Both the position numbers and the translations under genes were made by a program. Source: Yersinia thracica (GTDB lineage Bacteria > Pseudomonadota > Gammaproteobacteria > Enterobacterales > Enterobacteriaceae). From it: a stretch of DNA of 64,000 nucleotides. The notes beneath the pieces are model-generated. The model was not told where the DNA came from, did no database searches, and saw nothing but the letters and a program-made list of their open reading frames with translations. The stretch spans positions 1 to 64,000 of the forward strand of contig NZ_CABHXX010000067.1 of NCBI RefSeq assembly GCF_902170565.1. Direction: 5' to 3'. Shown one piece after another: positions 8,169 to 17,643 of the stretch (its first letter is position 1; each line of letters begins with the position of its first letter).

Positions 8169-9128
8169 TTATAGGTCATTAATCTGTTGCCGTGCCAGCT
8201 CGACAGTCTCCGCCCGCCCAACGGCCACTAAACAGCAAGCAAGCTGTTTTTGGATAGAATCAGGAATGGGTGCAACACCGGCTAAACAATCTTCAATCCA
8301 GCGGGCGGTAATGACAGCCTCTTTCGACGAGGGTAATGCCAGCCCGGTTGGCTCGGGTTGGCGTTCCAACAAAATTTGCTGCTCACCATTATTGATATAA
8401 TGAATGGGTGGGCAACGTAATGGGTTGGCATAAACCTCTCCTTCAGTCCCTTGCTGTAACAGGGCCGGTGCGCTGATCGCCTGGAAGAAACCGCCGACTT
8501 TTTGCATATATTCTGGATGAGAAACACTGGCAAGGCGCAGCGCTTGATCCTGAACAAATGGCGTTGCCAACTTAGCCAATGTGTGACTGCTATTTCGCAC
8601 CCCCATACGCCAGCGTTGCTGTAATTGCTGGTCTAATTGAGTGGACAATGCTGAAACCGGAATAAACACCGGCAGCCCATCATCCAGGCGCTGTTGAGCC
8701 TCTGTTGCGCTGTGTGACCAAGGAATGTTCAGATGTTGAAAAATCTCGGCGCTGGTCACCCGGCTACTGTCTTCTGTCACGCCGTGTACCACCACCGGTA
8801 GCCCAAGGCGGGATAGTAATAACGCCAATAATGGGGTGAGATTAGCTTGTTTACGCGCGCCGTTATAGCTCGGAATAACCACGGGTAATGGGCGACTTTG
8901 CGGTGCCCGCAGTGACATCACCTGTTCCTGCATCGCTTGATAAAAACCCAAAATCTCCTGTTCAGATTCACCTTTAATACGAAAGGCAATCAGAATGCCA
9001 CCCAGTTCCAGCGCCGGTACTTGTCCGGCCAGCATGGCTTTATACAGTTCATAGGCGGTCGCCTGATCCAGATCCCGGGCATGATTTTTACCGCGCCCAA
9101 TCTCTTTGATAATTTTGCTGTAATCCAT
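8169..9128 (-). CDS. ybiB: YbiB, TrpD2-type DNA-binding protein of the glycosyltransferase 3 fold
   Basis: 319 residues, against 320 in E. coli. The sequence starts MDYSKIIKEIGRGKNHARDL, the family hallmark, with a helical N-terminal domain (1-70) followed by the anthranilate-phosphoribosyltransferase-like domain. Known TrpD2 proteins bind nucleic acid rather than acting in tryptophan synthesis. In E. coli ybiB follows dinG in one LexA-controlled operon. Here aqpZ, a decayed LysR gene and an ERIC element separate it from dinG, so it probably needs its own promoter. Confidence 0.9.
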   Translation of the reverse strand: MDYSKIIKEIGRGKNHARDLDQATAYELYKAMLAGQVPALELGGILIAFRIKGESEQEILGFYQAMQEQVMSLRAPQSRPLPVVIPSYNGARKQANLTPLLALLLSRLGLPVVVHGVTEDSSRVTSAEIFQHLNIPWSHSATEAQQRLDDGLPVFIPVSALSTQLDQQLQQRWRMGVRNSSHTLAKLATPFVQDQALRLASVSHPEYMQKVGGFFQAISAPALLQQGTEGEVYANPLRCPPIHYINNGEQQILLERQPEPTGLALPSSKEAVITARWIEDCLAGVAPIPDSIQKQLACCLVAVGRAETVELARQQINDL

Positions 9129-9163
9129 GGTGCGGTATTTCTCCTATCAATGTTCCGTAACGC

Positions 9164-9270
9164 TATACCCGTCATCCTGCAAGTTGCCTGTGTTGGCTTT
9201 CTTCATTACAGGGTCCATCCATGGGCCTTGCCTCTGCGAGGCCGCTGCAACTCGAATTATTTAGAGTATA
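9164..9270. repeat. ERIC element, 107-base variant
   Basis: It begins TATACCCGTCATCCTGCAAG and ends CTGCAACTCGAATTATTTAG plus AGTATA, the two conserved ERIC termini as inverted repeats. The middle is diverged and about 20 bases shorter than the 127-base form. It lies just upstream of ybiB. Confidence 0.85.
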
Positions 9271-9368
9271 AATAAGTTGAATACTCTTGAAACTTTATCA
9301 CTGATAGTGATGAATGTGCCCGAAATTGTTACCACGGTGAATGTGGAGTAAAGGCCCCGACCAAGGCG

Positions 9369-9565
9369 TCACCCGCTAACCAACGGGGCAACAAAGCAAT
9401 CAAGGGCAGCTAAAGCACGAACGCAATCGGCATAGAAAATGCGGCCCTCATCAGTCAAAGATAAACTCATAAGCGCACTGATCACCGCTCCTCCAGCCGA
9501 GCAACAGCTTTACCGACAGTTGATCGAGACATTTGGCTTGTCCTCTTTAAGCGCAGGTTTAAGGT
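9369..9565 (-). pseudogene. Remnant of a LysR-family transcriptional regulator
   Basis: The minus strand from 9532 encodes MSRSTVGKAVARLEER then a stop, which is the recognition helix and following helix of a LysR DNA-binding domain. In another frame from 9467 it continues SLSLTDEGRIFYADCVRALA and on to a stop at 9369, the next conserved LysR segment. The intervening LGVRLFxRTTR stretch is missing. The remnant therefore carries a deletion with frameshift and lacks the whole effector domain. Its intact length would have been about 300 residues. Confidence 0.75.
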
Positions 9566-9699
9566 GTTCTGAATGGATGGCGCTTTATTCAAGAGGCCGC
9601 GGTGCCCGCCCTGCCTTGATTATGGGGGTTATTGGCCGTAAGTTGGCGGGGAAAACAGGCCACGGCAGAGTGTGACCCGCAGCAATGAGCTGAATATCT

Positions 9700-10404
9700 C
9701 TATGGATTGTCCAGCTCTTCGGGCGGGCTGAAGAGTACTTGATAAATAGCGCCGCCCAAGGCTCCCCCCACCAAAGGGGACAACCAAAAAACCCATAATT
9801 GTTGTAAGGCAATTCCACCGGCAAAAATAGCCACACCGGTGCTACGAGCAGGATTTACCGAGGTGTTATCCACTGGAATACTGATTAAATGAATTAGTGT
9901 ATAACACAGACCAATGACTAAGGGGCCGACAACTGCCGGGAAAGCTGTATCCGTCACCCTCATAATCACCATGACAAAAACCATGGTTAAAATCACTTCG
10001 GCCAGCAATACCGAGGGTAAACTGTAACCTCCGGGGGAGTGCACGCCAAAGCCGTTACTGGCAAACCCGGCACTGGCATCAAAACCGGCTTTGCCACTGG
10101 CAATTAAATATAAAACGGTTGCGCCGGCTAATCCCCCAAACACTTGCGAAAGAATATAAGGCAATAATTGCGCGCCGGAGAAACGGCCACCGACCCATAA
10201 ACCGAGTGATACCGCAGGATTAAAATGCGCACCAGAGATATGCCCTAATGCATAGGATACCGTGACCAGCGTCAGCCCAAAAGCCAGCGCCACACCGAGA
10301 AACCCAATCCCCGCCTCCGGGAACATTGCCGCCAAGACTGCACTACCACACCCGCCTAACACCAGCCAGAAAGTGCCAATAAATTCAGCCATTAGCTGTT
10401 TCAT
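9700..10404 (-). CDS. aqpZ: Aquaporin Z
   Basis: Inner-membrane water channel of 234 residues from the ATG at 10404 (GAGG precedes it); the longer frame adds 15 residues unlike the family. Six membrane helices and two pore half-helices are visible, with NPA motifs in HFNPAVS (about 62-64) and in NTSVNPARS. The selectivity-filter arginine follows the second NPA. The [16 protein letters not shown] loop is typical of AqpZ. In E. coli the gene is elsewhere, so its place between dinG and ybiB reflects rearrangement. Confidence 0.93.
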   Translation of the reverse strand: MKQLMAEFIGTFWLVLGGCGSAVLAAMFPEAGIGFLGVALAFGLTLVTVSYALGHISGAHFNPAVSLGLWVGGRFSGAQLLPYILSQVFGGLAGATVLYLIASGKAGFDASAGFASNGFGVHSPGGYSLPSVLLAEVILTMVFVMVIMRVTDTAFPAVVGPLVIGLCYTLIHLISIPVDNTSVNPARSTGVAIFAGGIALQQLWVFWLSPLVGGALGGAIYQVLFSPPEELDNP

Positions 10405-10714
10405 ACTGATCGACCTCAGTCCGCTAAATATATTGATAGCAGTTAGCATCGCCGCTAATCAATAGCCAGCAATCTACACCGAAGGTCCCATCTGACGTGT
10501 TAGTGTCTGCTTACCTGCGGCTGGTATAAGCTTAGTCACTGAATTTATGTCCATCAGAGAAGATTTCAGATCAAATGATTTTTTTGAGAAATTATCGACA
10601 AAAAGAAGAAAAATTTGCAGGGGTATTACAGTTAAATTCGGGGGAAGTTCAAATGTCCGAGGGGCAACCTCGACGATGAAGAATCACTCGCCCCGCGCTG
10701 ATAACCAAACCCTA
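10405..10714. other. Intergenic region between dinG and aqpZ
   Basis: A 310-base stretch expected to contain the aqpZ promoter and the dinG 3' end. I see no coding frame, convincing terminator or named operator. Confidence 0.5.
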
Positions 10715-12895
10715 TTATAAAGACGCCCGTTTTTTCCGCACTCTCTTACCCGCCTTCGCGGCCACTTTCACCGGCGGTGCAGGAATACTTTTTCCCTCTG
10801 GCATATCTGGCTGCTCAATGGGGAAAATCGGCAACGCCGCCAATAACCGCGAACCATAGCCCTTGGTTAACAAACGCCGGTCATAAATAACAATTTCACC
10901 GTGACATTGGTGACTTCGAATCAAACGCCCGACCTGCTGTATCAAGTTAAATGAAGCACTTGGCAAGCTTTGCACTTCAAACGGATAGCGTTTCAATGAC
11001 TTAAGCCATTCGCCCTCGGTCAAAATAACCGGGCTGTCGATAGGAGGAAATGAAATTTTGTGAATATGAACCTGAGTCAATAAGTCCCCTTTCAAATCCA
11101 GCCCCTCAGCAAAAGATTGCAAGCCAATCAACACACTGGCGGTGCCATTCTTCACCCGCTTACGGTGCTCTTCAACCAGCCGATAGCGCGGTTGATCGCC
11201 CTGAACTAACAGCATTAAACGCAAATCGGTGACATGGCTGAGAAAAGTTTGCATCGCCCGATGACTGCTAAACAGGATCAACATGCCTTTATGTCGCCCA
11301 CTGGCTTGCTGCGCGCGGAAGAAATGCGCCATTTCTGCCAAATGCTCAGCTTCATGAGCCATCGTCGGCTCAAAGCGCATTTTGGGAATAATCAGCTTCC
11401 CTTGCTCAATATGATTAAAGGGTGATGATAAGGTTTCAAACCGGTCTCCGGCCTTTTCGCTCAAACCGCTCAATTCCTGCAAACGTGCAAAACTATTGAG
11501 TGAACGCAATGTGGCTGAAGTGACTATTACATGGGGCACTTTGCGCCACAGCATTTTATCTAGTTGATCACTAACACGAATTCCCACGCAATGAAAATAG
11601 AGATGAGTTTGGTTTTCGCGATAATCCCGGGTAATCCACTTGGAAATCGGTGCATTCGATGCTTTTTCCATCGCGGCTAAACGCCAAAGCTTACTCATGG
11701 CCTCGAGATAGCCCAATGTCCGGCTCATTTGCAAAATGGCACGATGTAACCGCACAATATCGTGCTTACCGGTTTGTTCACTCAAGTCATTAAGAACAAA
11801 CTCAGCCAGGCCACGTAGGGCATCCGTCAACTTGAATAATTTGGCACAATCTTCCGTCAAACTGCCCGGTAATTCGCCCATTTCGAAGCGATATACAGCC
11901 GGACTACCCTCGGCGGGTAAAAGTTGACTAACTTGCTGCTCTACACTCAACATTAGCTCACGCAATTGCTCGCAATGATCCTTCAAACGCTCAGGATTCG
12001 CCAGGCCCGGTGGGCTTTTTGGCCGGTATTGCACCATGCATTGATCTACCAGCCGAGTCATCATATCCAACTGCATATTGGCAAAAACAGCGGTGATTTC
12101 ACCCTCAATTTCTAGCGCATCCCGTGCCACATCGGGCAGATGATGGCCCTCATCCAACACCAACAGCAGCTCTTTGGGATTGGGCAATACGGATTCAGTT
12201 TCCAATGCCGCCATGACTAATGCATGGTTGGCGACCACCACATCAGCATTTTCAATTTCTTTGCGGGCAATAAAAAATGGACATTCACGAAAATAATGGC
12301 AATTACGCCCGAGGCAGTTGGCCTTATCAGTACTTAATTTGGCCCACAAACTGTCACTGAGTGATAGCTGATGATGGTCACGCAGACCATCCCAAACATG
12401 ACTATTCAAAGACTTAGACAGGGCCAGACACGTGACCTGTTCCTCACCATTAGCAGGAGCTAATTCATCACCGAGAAAAAGTGATAAATCCCCTTGTCCG
12501 GACACATCAGTGCACATCGCCGCAAGATTACGCGGACAAACATACCGCCCGCGCCCAAAGGCACCGGTGAACTTGAGGTCAGGAATAATCTTCTTCAACA
12601 GCGGCAAATCTTTACTGTAAATCTGATCCTGCAATGCCACATTTGCGGTACTCACTACCAGTGGCTTGCTTTCTGCCCGGCTGACGGCAATGCCGGGGAT
12701 CAGATAAGACAGAGTTTTGCCAACCCCCGTCGGGGCCTCAATAGCCAAGTGACGGCCTGCATCACCGGCCAGTGTTTTTGCCACTTCGGCGATCATCTGG
12801 CGCTGTGGAGCACGGGAAATAAAGTCCGGGATCTGCTGCGAAAGAGCCTTATACCACTGACTAATTTGTTCTTTTACTGCCGGGGATAACGCCAT
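10715..12895 (-). CDS. dinG: ATP-dependent DNA helicase DinG
   Basis: XPD-like 5'-3' superfamily 2 helicase with an iron-sulphur cluster, acting on D-loops and R-loops. The start MALSPAVKEQ at 12895 matches E. coli MALTAALKAQ and gives 726 residues. Walker A APTGVGKT is near 54-61. The cluster cysteines are in RYVCPRN (~120) and in CLGRNCHYFRECPFF (~195-209). The DEAH-type box reads LVLDEGHH. Motif VI is QQVGRLIRSH. The basic tail (RVRKKRASL) fits the family. E. coli dinG has a LexA box, but I found no convincing CTG-N10-CAG upstream here. Confidence 0.95.
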   Translation of the reverse strand: MALSPAVKEQISQWYKALSQQIPDFISRAPQRQMIAEVAKTLAGDAGRHLAIEAPTGVGKTLSYLIPGIAVSRAESKPLVVSTANVALQDQIYSKDLPLLKKIIPDLKFTGAFGRGRYVCPRNLAAMCTDVSGQGDLSLFLGDELAPANGEEQVTCLALSKSLNSHVWDGLRDHHQLSLSDSLWAKLSTDKANCLGRNCHYFRECPFFIARKEIENADVVVANHALVMAALETESVLPNPKELLLVLDEGHHLPDVARDALEIEGEITAVFANMQLDMMTRLVDQCMVQYRPKSPPGLANPERLKDHCEQLRELMLSVEQQVSQLLPAEGSPAVYRFEMGELPGSLTEDCAKLFKLTDALRGLAEFVLNDLSEQTGKHDIVRLHRAILQMSRTLGYLEAMSKLWRLAAMEKASNAPISKWITRDYRENQTHLYFHCVGIRVSDQLDKMLWRKVPHVIVTSATLRSLNSFARLQELSGLSEKAGDRFETLSSPFNHIEQGKLIIPKMRFEPTMAHEAEHLAEMAHFFRAQQASGRHKGMLILFSSHRAMQTFLSHVTDLRLMLLVQGDQPRYRLVEEHRKRVKNGTASVLIGLQSFAEGLDLKGDLLTQVHIHKISFPPIDSPVILTEGEWLKSLKRYPFEVQSLPSASFNLIQQVGRLIRSHQCHGEIVIYDRRLLTKGYGSRLLAALPIFPIEQPDMPEGKSIPAPPVKVAAKAGKRVRKKRASL

Positions 12896-13043
12896 GCATA
12901 TCTTATCTAAACTGAGTGTTGCCCTATTGTCCCACACCGCAACGCTCACGTCAGCCCGAAAGCACCACATGCATTAGATGAAGTATCAGTTTAGTGCAAA
13001 TAAAAATGAACAATATTTACGCAAAAACGCAGTTATTTATACT

Positions 13044-13077
13044 TTGTCATAAATATATCACACAGATGCGGTAAAAA
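13044..13077 (+). promoter_or_regulatory. Probable Pho box and -10 of the porin gene
   Basis: TTGTCAT (13044-13050), four bases AAAT, and ATATCAC (13055-13061) match two 11-base PhoB repeats (consensus CTGTCAT). Ten bases later TAAAAA (13072-13077) can serve as the -10 element, the normal PhoB promoter geometry. The leader would be about 80 bases. Confidence 0.6.
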
Positions 13078-13167
13078 TTCTGCGCTGGATGAATTCAGAC
13101 AGATATTGAATACAGCAAAAAATTCTACTATTGGCGTCTTTTCAAATAAGAGAAACAGGGCATAAAT

Positions 13168-14283
13168 ATGAAACGTAATATTCTGGCAATCCTGATACCG
13201 GCTTTATTAGTTGCCACTTCTTCACACGCAGCAGAAATCTACAATAAAGATGGTAATAAACTTGATTTATACGGAAAAGTGAAAGCGCTGCATTATTTTT
13301 CTGATAATAGTAAAAGTGATGGTGACAAATCTTATGTTCGCCTTGGCTTTAAAGGTGCCACCCAAATTACCGACCAATTAACCGGTTATGGCCAGTGGGA
13401 ATATAACTTTGCCGCTAACTACGCTGAAAGCCAGGAAACAAAAGACAACAAAACACGCTTAGCATTTGCGGGTTTACGTTACGGTAAATTAGGTTCAATC
13501 GATTATGGTCGTAACTACGGCGTATTATATGACATTGCCGCCTGGACCGATATGCTGCCGGAATTCGGTAATGACAGCTACACCAGAACCGATAATTTCT
13601 TGACTGGCCGTACTACTGGCGTGGCAACTTACCGTAATACAGATTTCTTCGGTCTGGTTGATGGGCTGAAATTCTCCCTGCAATATCAGGGTAAAAACGG
13701 CAGCGAATCCGACAATACAAATGGCCGTGCAGATGCGACCAAACAGAATGGTGATGGCTTCGGCATGTCCTCCAGCTATGCGCTTGGCGCGGGTGTCAGT
13801 GTAGGTGCAGCTTATTCCTCATCTAACCGCACCACAGCACAGAAAGAAGGTCGATTTGGTAAAGGCGATAAAGCTGATGCATGGACAACTGGCCTGAAAT
13901 ATGATGATAACGGTGTTTACTTAGGGGCAACTTACGCTGAAACCCGCAATATGACACCTATTTCTGGCACTGCGGTTATTAATAATGTTTCAACTGGTGT
14001 AAGTGGTTTTTCTAATAAAACCCAAAATATTGAATTGGTCGCACAATATCAGTTTGATTTCGGTTTAAAACCTTCTTTGGCTTATATTCAATCTAAAGGA
14101 AAAGATATCGAAGGTGTTGGCGATGCTGACCTGGTCAAATACATTGACATCGGCGCTATATATTACTTCAATAAAAATATGTCAACCTATATCGATTATA
14201 AAATAAACCAGCTGAACAATGATAATAAACTGAAACTGAATACAGATAACGTTGTCGCGGTTGGTTTAGTCTATCAGTTCTAA
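13168..14283 (+). CDS. Outer-membrane general porin, PhoE/OmpC type
   Basis: A trimeric 16-strand porin of 371 residues. Residues 1-21 are a signal peptide ending SSHA, and the mature protein starts [16 protein letters not shown]. The loop 3 constriction motif reads PEFGNDS. The last residue is phenylalanine (VGLVYQF), the outer-membrane assembly signal. The [11 protein letters not shown] segment and the [20 protein letters not shown] stretch resemble PhoE, whereas parts of the middle ([16 protein letters not shown]) resemble OmpC. The Pho box upstream favours a phosphate-starvation porin. An intrinsic terminator follows, beyond an ERIC copy. Confidence 0.88.
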   Translation: MKRNILAILIPALLVATSSHAAEIYNKDGNKLDLYGKVKALHYFSDNSKSDGDKSYVRLGFKGATQITDQLTGYGQWEYNFAANYAESQETKDNKTRLAFAGLRYGKLGSIDYGRNYGVLYDIAAWTDMLPEFGNDSYTRTDNFLTGRTTGVATYRNTDFFGLVDGLKFSLQYQGKNGSESDNTNGRADATKQNGDGFGMSSSYALGAGVSVGAAYSSSNRTTAQKEGRFGKGDKADAWTTGLKYDDNGVYLGATYAETRNMTPISGTAVINNVSTGVSGFSNKTQNIELVAQYQFDFGLKPSLAYIQSKGKDIEGVGDADLVKYIDIGAIYYFNKNMSTYIDYKINQLNNDNKLKLNTDNVVAVGLVYQF

Positions 14284-14292
14284 TCATTGTTG

Positions 14293-14384
14293 ATACTCGT
14301 CATACTTCAAGCTGCATATGCGTTGGCTGCTTTCGTTCCCCCCAATCACTTACCTGTGTAATTGACTGGGGACTTGTGAATTTA
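14293..14384. repeat. ERIC element, partial
   Basis: ATACTCGTCATACTTCAAGC, then GCGTTGGCTGC and ACTGGGGACTTGTGAAT, follow the left and central ERIC consensus. The second terminus is not recognisable. It lies between the porin stop and its terminator, so it is transcribed with the porin. Confidence 0.8.
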
Positions 14385-14409
14385 TTTCATTTGCAGTCAT
14401 CACATTTTG

Positions 14410-14433
14410 CCGGGAGGTCACTCCCGGTTTTTT
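14410..14433 (+). terminator. Intrinsic terminator of the porin gene
   Basis: CCGGGAG pairs with CTCCCGG around GTCA, followed by six T residues. Confidence 0.9.
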
Positions 14434-14463
14434 ATGACTTATTAATAATCATTTTATCAATAA

Positions 14464-15798
14464 TCATTTATTAACAGGAACAGATAATAACCCGACGTCA
14501 CGCAGCGCTTCAGTTACCGCACCTTTTTGTTTTTTCTCCGTTTTGCTCGCTGTATCGGAAAAATCAGCTTGTGCAATCCACTGTTGATAACGATTTTCAC
14601 CCAATGCTTTGTCTGCTTGAACCATTAGAGGGACTAGCCGTACACCAATATGATCACGGCTAGGATAGGGCCATTTGCTCTGCACAACAGAAAAAGGAGC
14701 CATAAAATCAAGGGTTTTAATCAAACCACTGCCATTCGGTGTTTGATAATGCCATAAATCGACTTGAACTTTATCAGCCAATTGGGCCATCAGTATGGCT
14801 GCTTGTAAACTGAAATAGCTGTAATGGAAAGAGCGCGTTCGCGCTAGCTCCAGTGGTTGGGAGCCATCTGCTGCTAATTGGACATTCAATTTATTTTTCA
14901 ACAAATTAGCCATATCAACCAGGATCTGTGGCTGTTGCAAATACCAGGCGATACCCGCCACTTGTACCCCATACCAATTGCCATGATTATTCTGTGCCGC
15001 TGCTTCTTTTTTACCTGCTGGGCTGAACTGCAGCCACTGTAAATAGGCCGTCATCCACTGCCGAATTTGCTTTTCATCTTGCTCCGTCCAATGTTTATTC
15101 TGCCGTAACATTATCAATGAATCGACAATGCGAGTGGCAAAATAGCGTCCATCCAAGATCCCAGTTCCACGCCCTGCAGCAATTCCCGGCACGCCTTGAG
15201 CAAAATCTAGATTAGGATTCATTCGAGTATCAGGATCAATAAACCAGCTTCGAATCATGCTGATAGCTTTATCTGCATATTTCTGTTGGCCGGAAAAATA
15301 CCAAGCTAATGTTAATGCTTGCACCTGAGTCGTAAAATCCGCCAAACGCACGCCATCACTATCGTCATTTTTACTGGCGGGGTTAATTTGCCCATCTTTA
15401 TGTATCCAGGGTAAACCATCGCTTTTTTGACTATCTGGCCACCAATATACACTGAGACTCAGATAGTCATGTTTAGAGCCACTCGGCGGTACTCTATTTT
15501 TATCCATAACACTGGGGTCTGCCCGCTTTAGCGCTTTATCCGCTTGCTGCAATAACTGGCGATAGGCCAGCAGGGTTGCCAACGGCATCTGCCCTCGCTC
15601 TTTATCTTTATCTTCCGCGATAACCCGGTGGTTATGCTGCAACGCACTGGCAGATAAAAAAGCGTATTCACTCTGTGCTGCCTCGGCGATCGGCATAAAA
15701 AGCAGCGCCAGCAGTGTCGCCAGGCCGGAATAAGGACGTGTCAGATTAATAATACGCATCCTAATCTGGCTCCCCATTAGCAAACATATTGTTCCCAT
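14464..15798 (-). CDS. Alginate-lyase-family secreted protein
   Basis: 444 residues with an alginate lyase (PF05426-type) alpha-toroid domain. Recognisable blocks are SVYWWPDS (near 113), NQNNHGNWYGVQ-type catalytic segment (here AQNNHGNWYGVQ, near 270), and RSFHYSYFSLQA (near 325). A hydrophobic export segment ending PIAEAA lies at about residues 25-41. The ATG at 15798 is kept because AAGGTGAG precedes it; a later Met-14 would give a shorter signal peptide but has its purine tract too close. The substrate could be alginate or another uronic-acid polymer; no polysaccharide genes flank it. Confidence 0.8.
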   Translation of the reverse strand: MGTICLLMGSQIRMRIINLTRPYSGLATLLALLFMPIAEAAQSEYAFLSASALQHNHRVIAEDKDKERGQMPLATLLAYRQLLQQADKALKRADPSVMDKNRVPPSGSKHDYLSLSVYWWPDSQKSDGLPWIHKDGQINPASKNDDSDGVRLADFTTQVQALTLAWYFSGQQKYADKAISMIRSWFIDPDTRMNPNLDFAQGVPGIAAGRGTGILDGRYFATRIVDSLIMLRQNKHWTEQDEKQIRQWMTAYLQWLQFSPAGKKEAAAQNNHGNWYGVQVAGIAWYLQQPQILVDMANLLKNKLNVQLAADGSQPLELARTRSFHYSYFSLQAAILMAQLADKVQVDLWHYQTPNGSGLIKTLDFMAPFSVVQSKWPYPSRDHIGVRLVPLMVQADKALGENRYQQWIAQADFSDTASKTEKKQKGAVTEALRDVGLLSVPVNK

Positions 15799-16066
15799 AA
15801 ACCACTCACCTTATTTGATAATTGTCATATAGGCCCAGTTGAGTACCCTGATTTTATGCATCATGCCTGAAGCAATTTTTGCTTTCTTGATAAGAGTAGG
15901 TTTTGTCACTGATTATTAAGCCAACTATTGTTAACCATAAGAATAACTCTCTGTTTTAGACGAAAAATTAAAACGTAAATAAATGATAAAAACCTTTGCT
16001 AACGACAGCTATTCTCATGTTTACTGGTGCATGTCTGTTTTATTGTTCCTTTCCTATTGAATAACT

Positions 16067-16957
16067 ATGCTAAAGCAAAATAGCCGTAATCTGTGGTTGC
16101 TGGTCGGTTCACTTTTCACCTTATACTTCGTCTGGGGTTCTACTTATTTGGTCATCCGTATCGGGGTCGAAAGCTGGCCGCCGTTGATGATGGCAGGATT
16201 ACGCTACCTGATTGCCGGGGTATTATTGTTCAGTTTCCTGGCTATTCGTGGCCATGCCCTCCCCACTTTGCGCCAATGGATGGGGGCCAGCGCGATTGGT
16301 ATTTTATTATTGGCTATCGGTAATGGGTTGGTCACCATTGCAGAACACCAGCATGTTCCCTCCGGTATTGCCGCCGTGATGGTTGCAACTGTCCCACTCT
16401 TCACTTTGTGTTTCAGTATGTTATGGGGCATGCGCAATACTAAATTGGAGTGGTCAGGTATTGCTCTTGGGCTGGTAGGTATTATATTGCTCAATACCGG
16501 CAGCAACTTATTAGGCAACCCATTGGGCGCACTGCTGATATTACTGGCTTCTGCCAGTTGGGCATTTGGCTCGGTCTGGAGCTCACGAATCGCGTTACCT
16601 AATGGGCCGATGTCCGGTGCAGCGCAAATGCTGGTCGCTGGCGTTGTTCTGCTGCTTGCCAGTACGCTAAGTGGTGAAGAACTAACCCAAACTCCCTCGA
16701 TGGCGGGTATTCTGTCACTACTTTACTTGATTGTTTTTGGCTCTATGCTTGCCATCAGTGCCTATATGTTCCTACTGAAAAATGTCCGCCCAGCGGTGGC
16801 AACCAGTTATGCCTATGTAAACCCAGTCGTTGCAGTATTGTTGGGCATTGGTTTCGCCGGTGAAAATCTATCTACCCGAGAATGGTGGGCATTAGCCGTC
16901 ATTGTTTCTGCGGTGGTTTTGGTAACCTTGGGGAAATTTCTGTTTAAATCTCGTTAA
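16067..16957 (+). CDS. yedA: DMT-superfamily EamA transporter YedA
   Basis: A 296-residue inner-membrane protein with ten predicted membrane helices in two EamA repeats (about 12-145 and 155-290). Blocks nearly identical to E. coli YedA include the WGSTYLVIRIGVESWPPLMM opening and SYAYVNPVVAVLLG near the end. It is a presumed exporter of small metabolites or drugs; the substrate is not known. No terminator is apparent, and an ERIC remnant follows directly. Confidence 0.9.
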   Translation: MLKQNSRNLWLLVGSLFTLYFVWGSTYLVIRIGVESWPPLMMAGLRYLIAGVLLFSFLAIRGHALPTLRQWMGASAIGILLLAIGNGLVTIAEHQHVPSGIAAVMVATVPLFTLCFSMLWGMRNTKLEWSGIALGLVGIILLNTGSNLLGNPLGALLILLASASWAFGSVWSSRIALPNGPMSGAAQMLVAGVVLLLASTLSGEELTQTPSMAGILSLLYLIVFGSMLAISAYMFLLKNVRPAVATSYAYVNPVVAVLLGIGFAGENLSTREWWALAVIVSAVVLVTLGKFLFKSR

Positions 16958-16961
16958 TCTC

Positions 16962-17008
16962 TATGCTCTAAATAATTCGAGTCGCAGCTTGGAGCATCAC
17001 GAGTATAT
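16962..17008. repeat. Internally deleted ERIC remnant
   Basis: The left terminus (TCTAAATAATTCGAGTCGCAG) and the right terminus (CTTGGAGCATCACGAGTATATA) are fused in 47 bases, with the whole centre lost. It starts five bases after the yedA stop. Confidence 0.7.
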
Positions 17009-17028
17009 ACAGCAAGAATGCAACATGG

Positions 17029-17056
17029 TTGTTTCATTTAGTAAACGGGATATAAT
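17029..17056 (+). promoter_or_regulatory. Sigma-70 promoter of the 66-codon gene
   Basis: TTGTTT at 17029-17034 and TATAAT at 17051-17056 are separated by 16 bases. Transcription would begin near 17063, leaving a short leader. Confidence 0.65.
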
Positions 17057-17076
17057 TCACGCTGTTTAGATAAAAA

Positions 17077-17277
17077 GTGAAAATAATTATGCTGAGAAAA
17101 GCACTCATTATTCTGATTGCAGTCATGGCTCTGAGTTCATTAGGTGGCGTTTTTCTGGCTGGGTTGAACATTTATACCCGTTCAACGACCCCACATGAAA
17201 CTGAAACCACGGAATCCAGTCCATTGTCTGATATTGGCCCTGCGGGCTTGTCCAACAATGGTCAGGAATCACCGTAA
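17077..17277 (+). CDS. Small membrane-anchored protein of unknown function
   Basis: 66 residues if the GTG at 17077 is used, 62 from the ATG at 17089. There is one hydrophobic segment (about 6-30, RKALIILIAVMALSSLGGVFLAG) followed by a polar, Thr/Ser/Glu-rich tail. No family is recognised. It could be a single-pass inner-membrane protein with a periplasmic tail. A good sigma-70 promoter lies just upstream, which supports expression. The start is uncertain because the ribosome site is weak. Confidence 0.55.
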   Translation: MKIIMLRKALIILIAVMALSSLGGVFLAGLNIYTRSTTPHETETTESSPLSDIGPAGLSNNGQESP

Positions 17278-17643
17278 TCACCCATCCAATAACGGCATTT
17301 CTGCTATAAAAATCTGCAAGCCCCTGACCCGTTCAGACACCAATGAACAGTGGGGGCATAATAGATTTAAGGGCAAAACTTCCCCCTATCAATGCCCAAT
17401 ACCCGGCAATTTCACCATCATCATTGATATATTCGCCAGACCATATTTGCACAAGTGAGTGTTTTACTGTCAATGGTAGAAATGAGGCAATAGATTGATG
17501 TTGCTAGTAATTTTATATTATCACTGGAAAATAGCCGCATAACTGGCTGCATGATTGAAGTTTAAGATGGCAGTTTTTCTATTGTTTTTATACCTCTGCC
17601 TTAGCCTATTTCATCGAGAATCAGGGCTTCCTTATTGCCTGTT
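17278..17643. other. Intergenic region, no feature recognised
   Basis: A 366-base stretch between the small membrane protein gene and the convergent PhnD-like gene. I see no coding frame with support, no strong terminator and no repeat. Confidence 0.5.

Noticed and set aside
9439-9675. 78-codon plus-strand frame.
   Set aside because: It is antisense to the LysR remnant, which explains the sequence better.
12896-13020. Search for a LexA box upstream of dinG.
   Set aside because: No CTG-N10-CAG with a TA-rich centre was seen, so none is annotated.
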